Shown: positions 25,961 to 35,131, numbered from the stretch's first letter. The stretch is DNA of 64,000 nt from Flavobacterium johnsoniae (GCF_030388325.1 NZ_CP103794.1:682001-746000); one strand, 5' to 3'. Notes: a model not told the origin generated them from the sequence alone. Made by a program: numbers and translations.

Positions 25961-28243
25961 CTATCGAATAATCATTACTTTTTTGACTTTGGTTTCGCCT
26001 CCATCTTGTGCAGAAATAAATACCATGTAAACTCCAGAAGCGACTTTATATTTTCCAAAAGCGGTTGTATCCCATTCTACGGTTCCACCAGAAGAAGTTA
26101 TTTCGTAAACCAAATTTCCTTCGATATCTGTTATTTTTACATTCGCTTTATCAATCAATCCAGCAACTTTTACGGTTCCAGAATAATTAGGACGAACAGG
26201 ATTTGGATAAACATAAGCATTACTCAAATCATCGTTTGCTGCTGTTGCGACTCCATTAAACGAAATCATTCCTTTATTGGTTGCTATAAAAACTTCGCCA
26301 GTTTTGCTATTTATTTTAATATCGTTTATCACATTACTTGGCAGCGGCGAATTATTTATGGTAAAATGATATTTGGTTTCCTGACCGTTTGGAGAAACCA
26401 TAAATACACCAGAATCTGCCGTTCCGATCCATTTATTATTAGCGCCGTCAACAACAATAGAAGTAATAAATTGCTCGTACATTAATTCTTGAGCCAAATT
26501 ATCCTCCATTATAATAATCGGATTTGCCTTTAATTGGCTTTCTGATTGAAAATTTCCAATATTAGACAAAACCCTTAAACCTTTTATAGTTCCGATCCAA
26601 AGTTGGTTTTTGGTATCTAAAGCAATACTTCTAACATCTGCAACTGGAAGATTTCCTGCATCGGTGCCAAAAGTCATTTTTTTGAAAGTATTAGTCGTTT
26701 CATTAAAACCAACAACGCCATCTCTGTAAGTTCCCATCCATTTTACATTATTACGGTCTACAACTATACTCGAAAAACTTCCTGCTTCCGCATTATCAAG
26801 AATCGAAGTCATAGCATAACTTCCCCATTGTCCATTTGTTTTTAAAACTTTCAAGCCATTTTTAACGCGGCTATTGGTAACCCATAGATTTCCTGTTTTA
26901 TCAAAAGCAGTAGCATTAATACGAACGTCTATATAATTTGGGCCTTCTGTTGTAATAGATTCTAATCCGCTATTTTTTTCATTATATAATAAAGTTGGAA
27001 CATCGTTTTCAATCTTCAATAATCCTGAAAAGAAAGAACTGGCATAAACTTGTTTTTCATTACTTGGGTTAACCGTAATTCGCGTAATTGATTTTGCATC
27101 AAAAACTTCAGAATAAGGAATATTCAACCAGCCAGAAGTACTAAATTTACTAATTCCATAACTATCTAAATCATACGGATTGTATGATGTATCGTAATCT
27201 CCATAAACAGCCCATAAATCATTTTGTGTTGCATCTAGAGAAAAAATATTATTTCGAGATGGTCCCGCTGGCGTAATATTTTCAAAAGTTGATGCATTGC
27301 TAAGTGAAGAAACAAATAATCCTTTTTCTTTTGTTCCAATAAAAAACTGATCACCAACAACCGTCGCACAACTAAAATTTAGCGTATTATCTAAAACCTG
27401 AGTATTTGCAATTTGTCTATTTAAAACCATCTTATTATTATAAACATAAACCGTATTTGCAGTTGTAACAAACAAATTATGATTCTTAGCTCTCATATCT
27501 ACAGCTGTTTGCGGTAATTGCGAAAAACCTATAAATGTATTAGCATTAAATCTATGAATATAACCAGTGTCATTTATTGCTATAAGCTCTGTATCTAAAG
27601 TTTCTACGCCAGACCAATTTCCCGAATTTACAACTATCCATTGGTTGTAATCTATTAAGTTGCCATTTGTAATATCTGCTCTTCTTATTCCGCTTGAAGT
27701 TGCAGCAAAAATAAATCCGTTAAAAAGCGTTGTTTGTTTTACACTAATTTCAGCACCGTTGTCTCCAATAAAATATGTATCACCAAATTTTGAAGTATTC
27801 AAATTAAACTGCACAATTCCAAAATCGCACGAAACATAAACCAACCCGTTATATTCCATAAAATGATTGATTTTTTTGAGATTTGATGGAAGCTGTTTAT
27901 TAATAATATCAACAACTTTCAAAATACTACCATCCGTTTCATTTACCAAAATCATCAATCCGTTTTCGTAACCAATTATTGTTTTCTTAAAAGCTTCACT
28001 ATAATAAACAGCCGAAATAGTCTGACCTGATAAACCGTCAACAGTTGTTGTTGTTTTAAGAACGTTTGTCGCTACATTTTTAGAAAACAAAGCATTTTCT
28101 GAAGCGGCAAAAACACTAGTCGTTGATTCTGAAATATCTTTAATTTCGTTAAACGAAAAATATCCTTGCCATGACAATTTATTCTGCGCTTGACTAAATT
28201 GAAATAGTATTAAAAATAAAACGTAGAAAAATGTATTTTTCAT
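25961..28243 (-). CDS. porZ: PorZ-like type IX secretion protein, beta-propeller with C-terminal sorting domain
   Basis: PorZ is part of the T9SS attachment complex at the cell surface that processes CTD cargo and delivers anionic LPS. The 760-aa protein has a signal peptide (MKNTFFYVLFLILFQFSQAQ) and two seven-bladed-type propeller regions with two-component-regulator-propeller blades (GLSGQTISAVYYSEA, LPVADVRSIALDTKNQLWIGT, NKWIGTADSGVF). The C-terminal domain (YVYPNPVRPNYSGTVKV ... GVYMVFISAQDGGETKVKK) is type A-like. Length and architecture match PorZ (776 aa in Porphyromonas gingivalis). The main alternative is a generic propeller protein exported by T9SS. Confidence 0.8.
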   Translation of the reverse strand: MKNTFFYVLFLILFQFSQAQNKLSWQGYFSFNEIKDISESTTSVFAASENALFSKNVATNVLKTTTTVDGLSGQTISAVYYSEAFKKTIIGYENGLMILVNETDGSILKVVDIINKQLPSNLKKINHFMEYNGLVYVSCDFGIVQFNLNTSKFGDTYFIGDNGAEISVKQTTLFNGFIFAATSSGIRRADITNGNLIDYNQWIVVNSGNWSGVETLDTELIAINDTGYIHRFNANTFIGFSQLPQTAVDMRAKNHNLFVTTANTVYVYNNKMVLNRQIANTQVLDNTLNFSCATVVGDQFFIGTKEKGLFVSSLSNASTFENITPAGPSRNNIFSLDATQNDLWAVYGDYDTSYNPYDLDSYGISKFSTSGWLNIPYSEVFDAKSITRITVNPSNEKQVYASSFFSGLLKIENDVPTLLYNEKNSGLESITTEGPNYIDVRINATAFDKTGNLWVTNSRVKNGLKVLKTNGQWGSYAMTSILDNAEAGSFSSIVVDRNNVKWMGTYRDGVVGFNETTNTFKKMTFGTDAGNLPVADVRSIALDTKNQLWIGTIKGLRVLSNIGNFQSESQLKANPIIIMEDNLAQELMYEQFITSIVVDGANNKWIGTADSGVFMVSPNGQETKYHFTINNSPLPSNVINDIKINSKTGEVFIATNKGMISFNGVATAANDDLSNAYVYPNPVRPNYSGTVKVAGLIDKANVKITDIEGNLVYEITSSGGTVEWDTTAFGKYKVASGVYMVFISAQDGGETKVKKVMIIR

Positions 28244-28306
28244 CCTTTAAAGTATTCGAATAGACAAATATACTACAAACGGGATTATTTACTTTTTGAT
28301 ACCAAT

Positions 28307-28353
28307 AAAAAAGCCTCCAAATTATCTTCTAAAGATAAATAGAGGCTATTTTT
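28307..28353 (-). terminator. gdhA terminator
   Basis: AAAAAGCCTC and GAGGCTATTTTT form the outer stem, with a smaller inner stem around ATTATCTT/AAGATAAAT. It lies just after the gdhA stop. Confidence 0.75.
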
Positions 28354-28371
28354 TATTAAATGAAATAAACT

Positions 28372-29715
28372 TTATACCACACCTTGCGCAAGCATAGCAT
28401 CTGCTACCTTAACAAATCCGGCAATGTTTGCTCCTTTTACGTAGTTTACATATCCGTCTTCTTCGGCACCATATTTTTTACATTGATTGTGAATTCCGAT
28501 CATGATTTCTTTCAATCTCAAATCTACTTCTTCGCTAGTCCAGTTTAAACGAATAGAGTTTTGTGTCATTTCTAACCCAGAAGCGGCAACACCACCAGCG
28601 TTTGCAGCTTTTCCTGGAGCGAACAATACTTTATTATCTAAGAAAAGTTTAATTGCGTCTAAAGTAGAAGGCATATTTGCTGCTTCAGTTACACATAAAA
28701 CTCCATTATCAATAAGTTTTTGAGCATCTTCTCCATTTAATTCGTTTTGAGTAGCACATGGAATTGCAATATCTACTTTTACTTCCCATGGACTTTTTCC
28801 TTTGTGGAAAACTGCATTTGGATATTTCTCTAAATATCTTTCTGCTCTATTATCACCTGTTGCTCTCATTTCTAACATGTGATCGATTTTCTCTCCAGAA
28901 ATTCCTTCTTCGTCATAAATATAACCATCAGGACCAGAAATGGTAACTACTTTTCCGCCTAATTCGTTTACTTTTAAAGCTACTCCCCAAGCCACATTTC
29001 CAAATCCAGAAATAGCAACTCTTTTTCCTTTAATTTCATGACCGATAGTACGAAGCATTTGATCTGTAAAATATACAACTCCGTATCCAGTAGCTTCTGG
29101 TCTGATTAATGAACCACCGTAAGCCAAACCTTTTCCAGTTAAAACTCCAGTAAATTCATTTCTGATTCTTTTGTACTGACCAAATAAATAACCAATTTCT
29201 CTTGCTCCGACACCTATATCTCCAGCAGGAACGTCAAGATCTGGACCAATATGACGGCATAATTCTGTCATAAATGATTGGCAGAAACGCATAATTTCTC
29301 CGTCAGATTTTCCTTCTGGATCAAAATCAGAACCTCCTTTTCCACCGCCCATTGGAAGTGTTGTCAAACTGTTTTTGAAAACTTGTTCGAATGCCAAGAA
29401 TTTCAAAACAGATAAGTTTACAGAATGGTGAAATCTAATTCCTCCTTTATAAGGTCCGATTGCAGAATTCATCTGGATTCTAAAACCTCTGTTTACAATA
29501 ATTTCTCCTTTATCATCTACCCACGGAACTCTAAAAATTATAGATCGTTCTGGCTCAGCAATTCTTAAAAGAATATTCTTTCCATCATACTTTTTACGCT
29601 CAGATATAAACGGAATTACTGTTTCTGCAAATTCTCTAACAGCTTGAAGAAATTCTGGCTCGTTTGGATTTTTTGACTCAATAAGAGCCATAAATTCATT
29701 TATTTTTTGTTCCAT
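28372..29715 (-). CDS. gdhA: NADP-specific glutamate dehydrogenase
   Basis: This enzyme converts 2-oxoglutarate and ammonia to glutamate, in nitrogen assimilation. The 447-aa hexameric small-type GDH shows the substrate segment KGGIRFHHSVNLSVLKFLAFEQ, the catalytic Lys region LPMGGGKGGSDFDP, DVPAGDIGVGAREIGYLFGQY, and the Rossmann motif AISGFGNVAWG. Length and motifs are almost identical in plan to E. coli GdhA, so NADP use is likely, although cofactor choice is inferred. It is a single-gene unit with its own terminator. The upstream region carries a -7 box and a 12-bp palindrome at 29783-29794. Confidence 0.95.
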   Translation of the reverse strand: MEQKINEFMALIESKNPNEPEFLQAVREFAETVIPFISERKKYDGKNILLRIAEPERSIIFRVPWVDDKGEIIVNRGFRIQMNSAIGPYKGGIRFHHSVNLSVLKFLAFEQVFKNSLTTLPMGGGKGGSDFDPEGKSDGEIMRFCQSFMTELCRHIGPDLDVPAGDIGVGAREIGYLFGQYKRIRNEFTGVLTGKGLAYGGSLIRPEATGYGVVYFTDQMLRTIGHEIKGKRVAISGFGNVAWGVALKVNELGGKVVTISGPDGYIYDEEGISGEKIDHMLEMRATGDNRAERYLEKYPNAVFHKGKSPWEVKVDIAIPCATQNELNGEDAQKLIDNGVLCVTEAANMPSTLDAIKLFLDNKVLFAPGKAANAGGVAASGLEMTQNSIRLNWTSEEVDLRLKEIMIGIHNQCKKYGAEEDGYVNYVKGANIAGFVKVADAMLAQGVV

Positions 29716-29782
29716 ATTTGAAATAAATTATTCAGATAAGTTGATTTATTTTCTGTTTTTTAAATTAAGAAATCACGTTTAA

Positions 29783-29794
29783 GAAAACGTTTTC
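29783..29794. promoter_or_regulatory. Candidate operator upstream of gdhA
   Basis: GAAAACGTTTTC is a perfect 12-bp palindrome, 12 bp from the gdhA -7 box on the transcript side. The 13-mer AAAACGTTTTCGT that covers most of it recurs upstream of pgi at 62373-62385. A LacI-type regulator site is one possibility; this is inference only. Confidence 0.4.
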
Positions 29795-29805
29795 GTTTCA
29801 ACAAG

Positions 29806-29813
29806 CAAAGATA
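29806..29813 (-). promoter_or_regulatory. gdhA -7 element
   Basis: On the minus strand this reads TATCTTTG, matching TAnnTTTG, 91 bp before the gdhA start. No clear -33 box is present. Confidence 0.5.
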
Positions 29814-29985
29814 TATCAAATTCTTATTCGTTGTTATATTTTTCACTTTTTTGAGTCGATTTATACATTTTTCAAACAATCCAAAAAATTACATTTTACA
29901 TGTAGGGGTTTACACGCAAATAACTCCGTAAATGTTAGCAAATTAAGTATTTTGTTACTTATTTTTTAATAGAACGATTTAATAT

Positions 29986-30015
29986 TTTGAATCGAATATG
30001 TTTTTTATATATTTG
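29986..30015 (+). promoter_or_regulatory. Promoter of the 263-aa outer-membrane protein
   Basis: TTTG (29986-29989), an 18-bp spacer and TATATTTG (30008-30015) match the -33/-7 consensus. The ATG follows 24 bp later. Confidence 0.7.
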
Positions 30016-30038
30016 CCAAGATTTGTAAGCCCAACAAA

Positions 30039-30830
30039 ATGTCTAAGCACCTCTTTATCACACTATTTGCCATCTTTGGTATATCAACTGCGGCAATTTC
30101 CCAGTCAAATCTTGCTCAAGAGATCGGAATCTACGCAGGACCTGTTACTTTACAGTCAGATTTTGGCCAAAGAAACAACTTTGATACAAATGCAGGAAAT
30201 ACAGGTTTTGGTATCGGAGTAATGCATTTCATCAACTTTTCTTCTGCTAGTAATAGAGAAACTTTTTTTTCAGAACACTTTAAAGTGAGATCTGACTTAA
30301 CTTTTAGCAGAACAACCTTAAAACATTTTGGAGAATGGGTTGAAAGAAAACCTGATGGGGTATTTGCTCAACAGTTAAGAAACATGCACGGAAGTTCTAC
30401 CTTAGTTGGTATAGGTTCACAGTTATTATTTCATCCTATTAAAATTCACGATTTTGAAAATACAATTGGAAGCTTTAGTCCGTACGGAAGTGTAGGTTTT
30501 CAGGTAAGTTATTATTCCGCAAAAGTTGGATCACATTTAGGAGATATTACGCTTCCAAATGTTACTCCAGGAAAATATTTAACTCCTTCTGATGGACGAG
30601 CACATGGCTTTTCTACAGAAACTGGCGTAGTTTTGTCTGCAACTGCTGCTATTGGTGTTCAATATAAACTAACAAAAATGAGTGATTTAATGTTTGAAAC
30701 TCGTTTTCAAATGTATAATTCGGATTGGATTGACGGTTTAAATCCAAACAAAAATCTTTATACAGAAAATAAATATAATGACTGGCAGGTTTGGTTTAAC
30801 TTTGGTTATATCTATTACTTAGAGTTCTAA
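30039..30830 (+). CDS. Outer-membrane beta-barrel protein (THC0290_0291-like)
   Basis: A 263-aa exported protein with a signal peptide (MSKHLFITLFAIFGISTAAISQ) and alternating beta-strands rich in aromatic residues. It ends in DWQVWFNFGYIYYLEF, a typical outer-membrane barrel C-terminus. Conserved-looking stretches include EIGIYAGPVTLQSDFGQRNN and GSFSPYGSVGFQVSYY. It resembles the flavobacterial family named THC0290_0291 from memory; the function is unknown. It has its own promoter and a bidirectional terminator. Confidence 0.8.
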   Translation: MSKHLFITLFAIFGISTAAISQSNLAQEIGIYAGPVTLQSDFGQRNNFDTNAGNTGFGIGVMHFINFSSASNRETFFSEHFKVRSDLTFSRTTLKHFGEWVERKPDGVFAQQLRNMHGSSTLVGIGSQLLFHPIKIHDFENTIGSFSPYGSVGFQVSYYSAKVGSHLGDITLPNVTPGKYLTPSDGRAHGFSTETGVVLSATAAIGVQYKLTKMSDLMFETRFQMYNSDWIDGLNPNKNLYTENKYNDWQVWFNFGYIYYLEF

Positions 30831-30850
30831 AATTAAAATTTACAATATAA

Positions 30851-30894
30851 AAATCCCAAATTCCAAAATAAGTAAAATTGGAATTTGGGATTTT
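30851..30894. terminator. Bidirectional terminator, AAATCCCAAATTCC family
   Basis: A perfect 16-bp stem (AAATCCCAAATTCCAA, complement at 30879-30894) with a 12-nt loop has T-runs on both strands. It separates two convergent genes. Nearly the same arms occur at 45492-45533. Confidence 0.85.
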
Positions 30895-30910
30895 TTTATT
30901 GGAATTTATC

Positions 30911-32053
30911 TTAAGACAAAGCTTGTTCTAAATCGGCAATTAAATCTTCTGCATCTTCAATACCAACGCTTAATCGAACTAAATCATCTGTAATTCCAAC
31001 TTCTGCTCTTTTATCTGCAGGAATAGACGCGTGTGTCATTAAAGCTGGATGATTGGCTAAAGATTCTACTCCACCAAGAGATTCAGCCAGAGTAAACACT
31101 TTTAATTTTTCTAAAAATGCAATTGAATCTTCTTTTTTACCCGATTTAAAATCAAAAGAAACCATTCCGCCAAAAGCTTTCATTTGCTTTTTAGCAATTT
31201 CATGAAAAGGATGACTTTCTAAACCTGGATAATAAACCGTTTTAATTTTAGGATGCTTGCTTAAATATTCAACCACTTTTTCTCCATTTTCACAATGTCT
31301 TTGCACTCTTAATGCCAAAGTTTTAATTCCTCTTAAAACCAAAAAGCTGTCCATTGGTCCAAGTGTAGCTCCAGTAGCAAATTGCTGAAAATGCAATTGC
31401 TCTCCAAGTTCTTTGTCTTTTACAATTAATGCTCCAGCAATAACATCAGAGTGTCCTCCTAAATATTTTGTTGCTGAGTGCATAACAATATCTGCTCCTA
31501 AATCTAGCGGTTTTTGCAAATAAGGTGTTGCAAAAGTATTATCTACAGCCAAAAGAATATTTTTCTCTTTCGTGATTTTTGCAATTTCTTGAATATCGGC
31601 CAATTTCATTAACGGATTAGTTGGCGTTTCTACCCAAATTAATTTCGTGTTTTCGTTGATTAAACTTTTCAATTTTTCGATATTCGTCATATCAACAAAA
31701 TGAAATATAATTCCTGAATCTTTATAAACGCGAGCAAACATTCTGTAAGTTCCTCCATATAAATCATCCATTGCAATAATTTCATCACCAGCTTTAAAAG
31801 ATCTTAAAACGCAATCTGTTGCTGCAAGACCAGATGAAAATGCCAATCCGCGAGTTCCGTTTTCAATACTAGCCAAAGCTTCTTCTAAAGCTGTACGAGT
31901 TGGATTCGAAGCTCTACTATATTCGTAATCTGCCAACGGTTTTCCTGGACTTGTCTGAATAAAAGTTGAAGTTTGATACACAGGCGGCATAACTGCCCCC
32001 GTACTTGGATCATGATGCTGTCCACCATGAATAACTTTTGTATTGAATTTCAT
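30911..32053 (-). CDS. metB: Trans-sulfuration PLP enzyme (cystathionine gamma-synthase type)
   Basis: A 380-aa Cys/Met-metabolism PLP enzyme. Likely reactions are O-acyl-homoserine plus cysteine to cystathionine, or gamma/beta-elimination of cystathionine. Motifs: the N-terminal TKVIHGGQHHDPSTGAVMPPVYQTST, YEYSRASNPTR, the Schiff-base Lys in MHSATKYLGGHSDV, and the C-terminal ESLGGVESLANHPALMTHASIP. I use ATG 32053 (MKFNTKVIHGG); a longer frame starts at 32089 but lies on the -7 box. The gamma-synthase versus gamma-lyase choice is not decidable by eye, so the symbol is tentative. Confidence 0.88.
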   Translation of the reverse strand: MKFNTKVIHGGQHHDPSTGAVMPPVYQTSTFIQTSPGKPLADYEYSRASNPTRTALEEALASIENGTRGLAFSSGLAATDCVLRSFKAGDEIIAMDDLYGGTYRMFARVYKDSGIIFHFVDMTNIEKLKSLINENTKLIWVETPTNPLMKLADIQEIAKITKEKNILLAVDNTFATPYLQKPLDLGADIVMHSATKYLGGHSDVIAGALIVKDKELGEQLHFQQFATGATLGPMDSFLVLRGIKTLALRVQRHCENGEKVVEYLSKHPKIKTVYYPGLESHPFHEIAKKQMKAFGGMVSFDFKSGKKEDSIAFLEKLKVFTLAESLGGVESLANHPALMTHASIPADKRAEVGITDDLVRLSVGIEDAEDLIADLEQALS

Positions 32054-32086
32054 ATAGTTATAAATTTTAATTCCATAATTGTAGTA

Positions 32087-32094
32087 CAAATTTA
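32087..32094 (-). promoter_or_regulatory. -7 element of the trans-sulfuration gene
   Basis: The minus strand reads TAAATTTG, matching TAnnTTTG, 33 bp before the ATG at 32053. This position supports the shorter start. Confidence 0.5.
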
Positions 32095-32127
32095 CCGCTT
32101 AATTTATTTTATCGAGGCACAAGTGCT

Positions 32128-32135
32128 TATCTTTG
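32128..32135 (+). promoter_or_regulatory. -7 element of the RsiV-like lipoprotein gene
   Basis: TATCTTTG lies 22 bp before the ATG and faces away from the trans-sulfuration promoter, forming a compact divergent promoter pair. Confidence 0.55.
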
Positions 32136-32157
32136 TAGATAATTAACACTTTTTGAT

Positions 32158-32901
32158 ATGAAAAATTACATATTTATAATCTTATTGTGTTTGATTTTTA
32201 CAAGTTGCAAAAAAGAGCTTTCATTTGAGAATGAAACGTTTGAAGAAAAATCTACCATTCCGTGCAAAAACGATTGCCCGAAAATCACAATAGAAGTTCC
32301 AATTGCCAAAAATGGCCGAGTAATATCAGACAGCATTAATAAGAGAGTTTTTGCCGTTATAAAAGAAATTGTCTTTTTTGAAGAAGATTCAGTAAAAGTT
32401 GATGATTATAAATCATTGGCAAAATCTTTTATTGCTTCTTACGAAGAAATGCGTCAAAAATTTCCGGAAGACACTTTTGGCTGGGAAGCAAAAATAATCG
32501 GCGATGTTGAGTTTCAATCTGAAGATATTTTAAATCTAAAAATTGACCATTATACTTTTACTGGTGGCGCTCACGGTTACCAAGGTTATCGCTCCTTATT
32601 ATTTAATGCAAAAACTGGAAAAGCTATAAATAACAACCAATTATTTAAAAACGAAAAAGAGTTTAAGGCCTTCGCCGAAAAAACATTTCGAAACAAATAT
32701 AAAATTCCGGAAAAAGCCAATATCAATGCAACGGGTTTAATGTTTGAAAATGATAAATTCCAGTTGCCTCAAAACATCTTTTATACTGCCGAAGGTTTGC
32801 TTTTATATTACAATTCATATGAAGCCGCTTCTTATGCAGATGGACCAAAAGAAATTATATTTCCTTATGAAGAAGTAAAGAAATATTTGAATTTTCAATA
32901 A
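32158..32901 (+). CDS. RsiV-like lipoprotein (DUF4163/DUF3298)
   Basis: A 247-aa lipoprotein with a signal peptide ending in a lipobox (FTSC, Cys at 17). The mature part has the DUF4163 region and then the DUF3298 segment with the characteristic GGAHGYQGYRSLLFNAKTGKAI, followed by LLLYYNSYEAASYADGP. The fold is shared with the extracellular domain of the Bacillus anti-sigma factor RsiV, which binds lysozyme, but there is no anti-sigma domain here. It is probably a periplasmic or surface lipoprotein of unknown ligand. Confidence 0.85.
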   Translation: MKNYIFIILLCLIFTSCKKELSFENETFEEKSTIPCKNDCPKITIEVPIAKNGRVISDSINKRVFAVIKEIVFFEEDSVKVDDYKSLAKSFIASYEEMRQKFPEDTFGWEAKIIGDVEFQSEDILNLKIDHYTFTGGAHGYQGYRSLLFNAKTGKAINNNQLFKNEKEFKAFAEKTFRNKYKIPEKANINATGLMFENDKFQLPQNIFYTAEGLLLYYNSYEAASYADGPKEIIFPYEEVKKYLNFQ

Positions 32902-32933
32902 AATTAAACTGAATCTTTGTCGATATGCTGGAT

Positions 32934-32960
32934 GTAGACGCACTGCAGTGCGCCTCTACA
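32934..32960. repeat. REP-like palindrome, copy A
   Basis: Imperfect palindrome with core GACGCACTGCAGTGCG and flanks GTA/CTCTACA. The same element occurs at 34208-34232 and 47408-47433. Confidence 0.75.
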
Positions 32961-32989
32961 GAAACACCTTAGAATCTCAGAACCTTTTT

Positions 32990-34135
32990 CTACTGAACAT
33001 CATACTTCATTTTTCGCAAAACTCGTAAAGCTTCTTTAAAAGAAGAATAAACATGTTTATAAGGTTTCAAAAGCAGTTTTGCATCGATAAGTTTTTGTCG
33101 TGCATCTTCAAAACCATTCAAATAACAAATCATAAAAGTAGAAGGAAGATTTTCTAAATCTTTCATTTCACGTTCTGATAATGCAATCTCTTTTTGAAGT
33201 TTTCCAAGCAAAGCCATATTCGAATTATAAATATGATACAGCATTTTTCGGTTGAATTCTGGAGGTTGAAAAAGCATTTGGCGGTCTATTTTATAATAAC
33301 CATTATCAAAGAAATGAATCGTTTGTTCTTCTAGCGGATAATAACTCGTTTTATCATTCAAACCTAAAGGAACATATTCTGTAATGGTAAAAGTATCATC
33401 GTTATATTCAATAGTTACAACATCTTGTGCAGAATAAAAAAGCTTAATTTGTTCGTTGATTAATTCGATATCAACACGTGAAAGAAAAGTTTTATCGCGC
33501 ATTGTTTTTGGAACTCCCGCCCAGCAAATCACAAACAATTCTTTAAAAACACGATATTTTGGCGACATATCTTTATGCCTGAAATTCATGAAATCAATAA
33601 CGCCGTCTAAAGTATATTGAATACTGTTTCGAGAACTATTTTCTATTCCAATAACCGTTTCTGTGTTTTGATTGTTTTTTTCAATTTCTTCGTGCTCTTC
33701 AAGTGGAATCGAATTGCTTCCGCGTCTTATAAAAATACTATTGGCAAGAATGGTGTGAATTCCTTTTTTAAAATAAGAGATTTTACTTTTAGGTTTGATT
33801 GTAACTAATCCGATTACTTTATCTTTTGGAAGATTTGGAAAAGGGACGTTTTCGTATTGAATTTTTGGCGGATTTTCTAGAAAAGCATTAACGAGATTCT
33901 GAATTCGGCTGTCATCGAAGAAATCATCGCCCACAATTTCATTATCTTGATCTTCTACTCCAACAACGATATAAGAATTATTGTTTGGATTTGAGTTTGA
34001 TAAAGCACAAATGTGTTTTAGGAATTTTCCTTTTCCTTCTCTCGAATGTAGATTCAACTGCCTTTTTTTATCATAAAAACTGCTTTCGTCATTATGAGCG
34101 AGAAGATTTTTTATTAAAAGGCGCTTATTAATCAT
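32990..34135 (-). CDS. AlbA_2/Schlafen-type putative DNA-binding protein
   Basis: A 381-aa cytoplasmic protein. The N-terminal 150 residues match the AlbA_2 (Schlafen-like, divergent AAA_4) domain: ESSFYDKKRQLNLHSREGKGKFLKHICALSN, NNSYIVVGVEDQDNEIVG, and SIFIRRGSNSIP. The C-terminal 200 residues are unassigned and contain aromatic-rich strands (YYPLEEQTIHFFDNGYYKIDRQM). Such proteins occur as regulators or in defence-related loci, but nothing adjacent specifies a role. It is bracketed by two REP-like palindromes (copy A after its stop, copy B upstream). Confidence 0.82.
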   Translation of the reverse strand: MINKRLLIKNLLAHNDESSFYDKKRQLNLHSREGKGKFLKHICALSNSNPNNNSYIVVGVEDQDNEIVGDDFFDDSRIQNLVNAFLENPPKIQYENVPFPNLPKDKVIGLVTIKPKSKISYFKKGIHTILANSIFIRRGSNSIPLEEHEEIEKNNQNTETVIGIENSSRNSIQYTLDGVIDFMNFRHKDMSPKYRVFKELFVICWAGVPKTMRDKTFLSRVDIELINEQIKLFYSAQDVVTIEYNDDTFTITEYVPLGLNDKTSYYPLEEQTIHFFDNGYYKIDRQMLFQPPEFNRKMLYHIYNSNMALLGKLQKEIALSEREMKDLENLPSTFMICYLNGFEDARQKLIDAKLLLKPYKHVYSSFKEALRVLRKMKYDVQ

Positions 34136-34207
34136 GTCGATTTTATTTTGTCGCGAATTGTACTAATTCGCACTAAATTAATTTATTAAAACTTAAAATT
34201 ATAAAAA

Positions 34208-34232
34208 AGACGCACCACTGTGCGTCTCTACA
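34208..34232. repeat. REP-like palindrome, copy B
   Basis: AGACGCACCACTGTGCGTCTCTACA, described by its core GACGCAC/GTGCGTC. It lies 12 bp after the stop of the SDR gene. Confidence 0.75.
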
Positions 34233-34243
34233 ATCAATTTTAT

Positions 34244-34999
34244 TTAAATATTTTTCTTGACAATTGTCGAAGAAGCTTGCGCCGTACTCATAACAACCAA
34301 ATCGGCGATATTTACATGATAAGGTCTTGAAATCACGAAGTGAATAATATCTGCAATGTCTTCTGCTTTTAAAGGATCAAATCCTTTGTAAACATTTGCC
34401 GCTCTTTCTACATCGCCTTTAAAACGAACTTCGCTAAATTCTGTAGCCACCAATCCAGGATGAATTCCTCCAACTCTAATTCCAAACGGATTTAAGTCAA
34501 TTCGCATTCCTGCTGTAATTGCATCAACGGCATGTTTAGAACCGCAGTATACATTTCCATTCGGATAAACTTCTTTTGCTGCTGTCGAACCAATATTGAT
34601 GATATGTCCCGATTGTCTTTCAACCATCTGCGGAATTATCGCTTTTGAAACATACAAAAGTCCTTTTACATTAATATCCATCATAGCATCCCAATCGTCT
34701 AAATCTCCATTTTGAATTGGATCTAAACCATGGGCATTTCCCGCATTATTAATTAAAACATCAATTGTAGAAAAATCAGTTGGCAAAGCGCCAATTTTTT
34801 CAAAAACATCTTTTTTATCACGAACATCAAATGTTAAAGAATGAACTTCTGTAAAAGCAGAAAGTTCTTTTTGAAGTTCTTCTAAACGATCTTTACGTCT
34901 TCCGCAAAGAATCACTTTATAATTGTTTTTTGCCAAAATCTGCGCAGTTGCTTTTCCAATTCCGCTTGTGGCTCCAGTAATTAAAACTGTTTTTTTCAT
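34244..34999 (-). CDS. SDR-family NAD(P)-dependent oxidoreductase (YdfG-like)
   Basis: A 251-aa classical short-chain dehydrogenase. The Rossmann motif GATSGIGKA, the NADP-favouring basic stretch CGRRKDR, NNAGNAHG, and the catalytic Ser...Tyr-x-x-x-Lys (INIGSTAAKEVYP ... YCGSKHA) are all present. The PxxVxTEF-type segment (HPGLVATEFSEVRFKGD) resembles YdfG, the NADP-dependent 3-hydroxy acid/serine dehydrogenase. Substrate assignment is by resemblance only. Confidence 0.9.
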   Translation of the reverse strand: MKKTVLITGATSGIGKATAQILAKNNYKVILCGRRKDRLEELQKELSAFTEVHSLTFDVRDKKDVFEKIGALPTDFSTIDVLINNAGNAHGLDPIQNGDLDDWDAMMDINVKGLLYVSKAIIPQMVERQSGHIINIGSTAAKEVYPNGNVYCGSKHAVDAITAGMRIDLNPFGIRVGGIHPGLVATEFSEVRFKGDVERAANVYKGFDPLKAEDIADIIHFVISRPYHVNIADLVVMSTAQASSTIVKKNI

Positions 35000-35018
35000 T
35001 TTGTATTTTCTTTTTTGT

Positions 35019-35077
35019 CACAGATTAAAAGGATTAAAATGATTTTTTTAATCTGTGAAAATCACTTTAATCTGTGG
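35019..35077. repeat. Intergenic repeat, AATCTGTG family, copy 1
   Basis: CACAGATTAAAAGGATT followed by two inverted AATCTGTG ends (35050-35057 and 35069-35076). A second copy lies at 47319-47370. Confidence 0.65.
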
Positions 35078-35095
35078 CTAATATTTTAGCATTAT

Positions 35096-35130
35096 AAACT
35101 GAATACTGTCACTGCGACTGAAAACTAAAA
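35096..35130. repeat. Intergenic repeat, ACTGCGACTGA family, copy 1
   Basis: Contains ACTGCGACTGAAAACTAAAA, also present at 37228-37302 and in variant form at 40872-40938. It ends directly at the stop codon of the aldo/keto reductase gene. Confidence 0.65.
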
Positions 35131-35131
35131 A

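Larger units (their letters stand above)
29716..30038. other. Divergent intergenic region, gdhA / outer-membrane protein
   Basis: This 323-bp AT-rich gap holds the promoter elements for both flanking genes and a palindrome near gdhA. I see no ORF, tRNA or further structured RNA in it. Confidence 0.6.
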
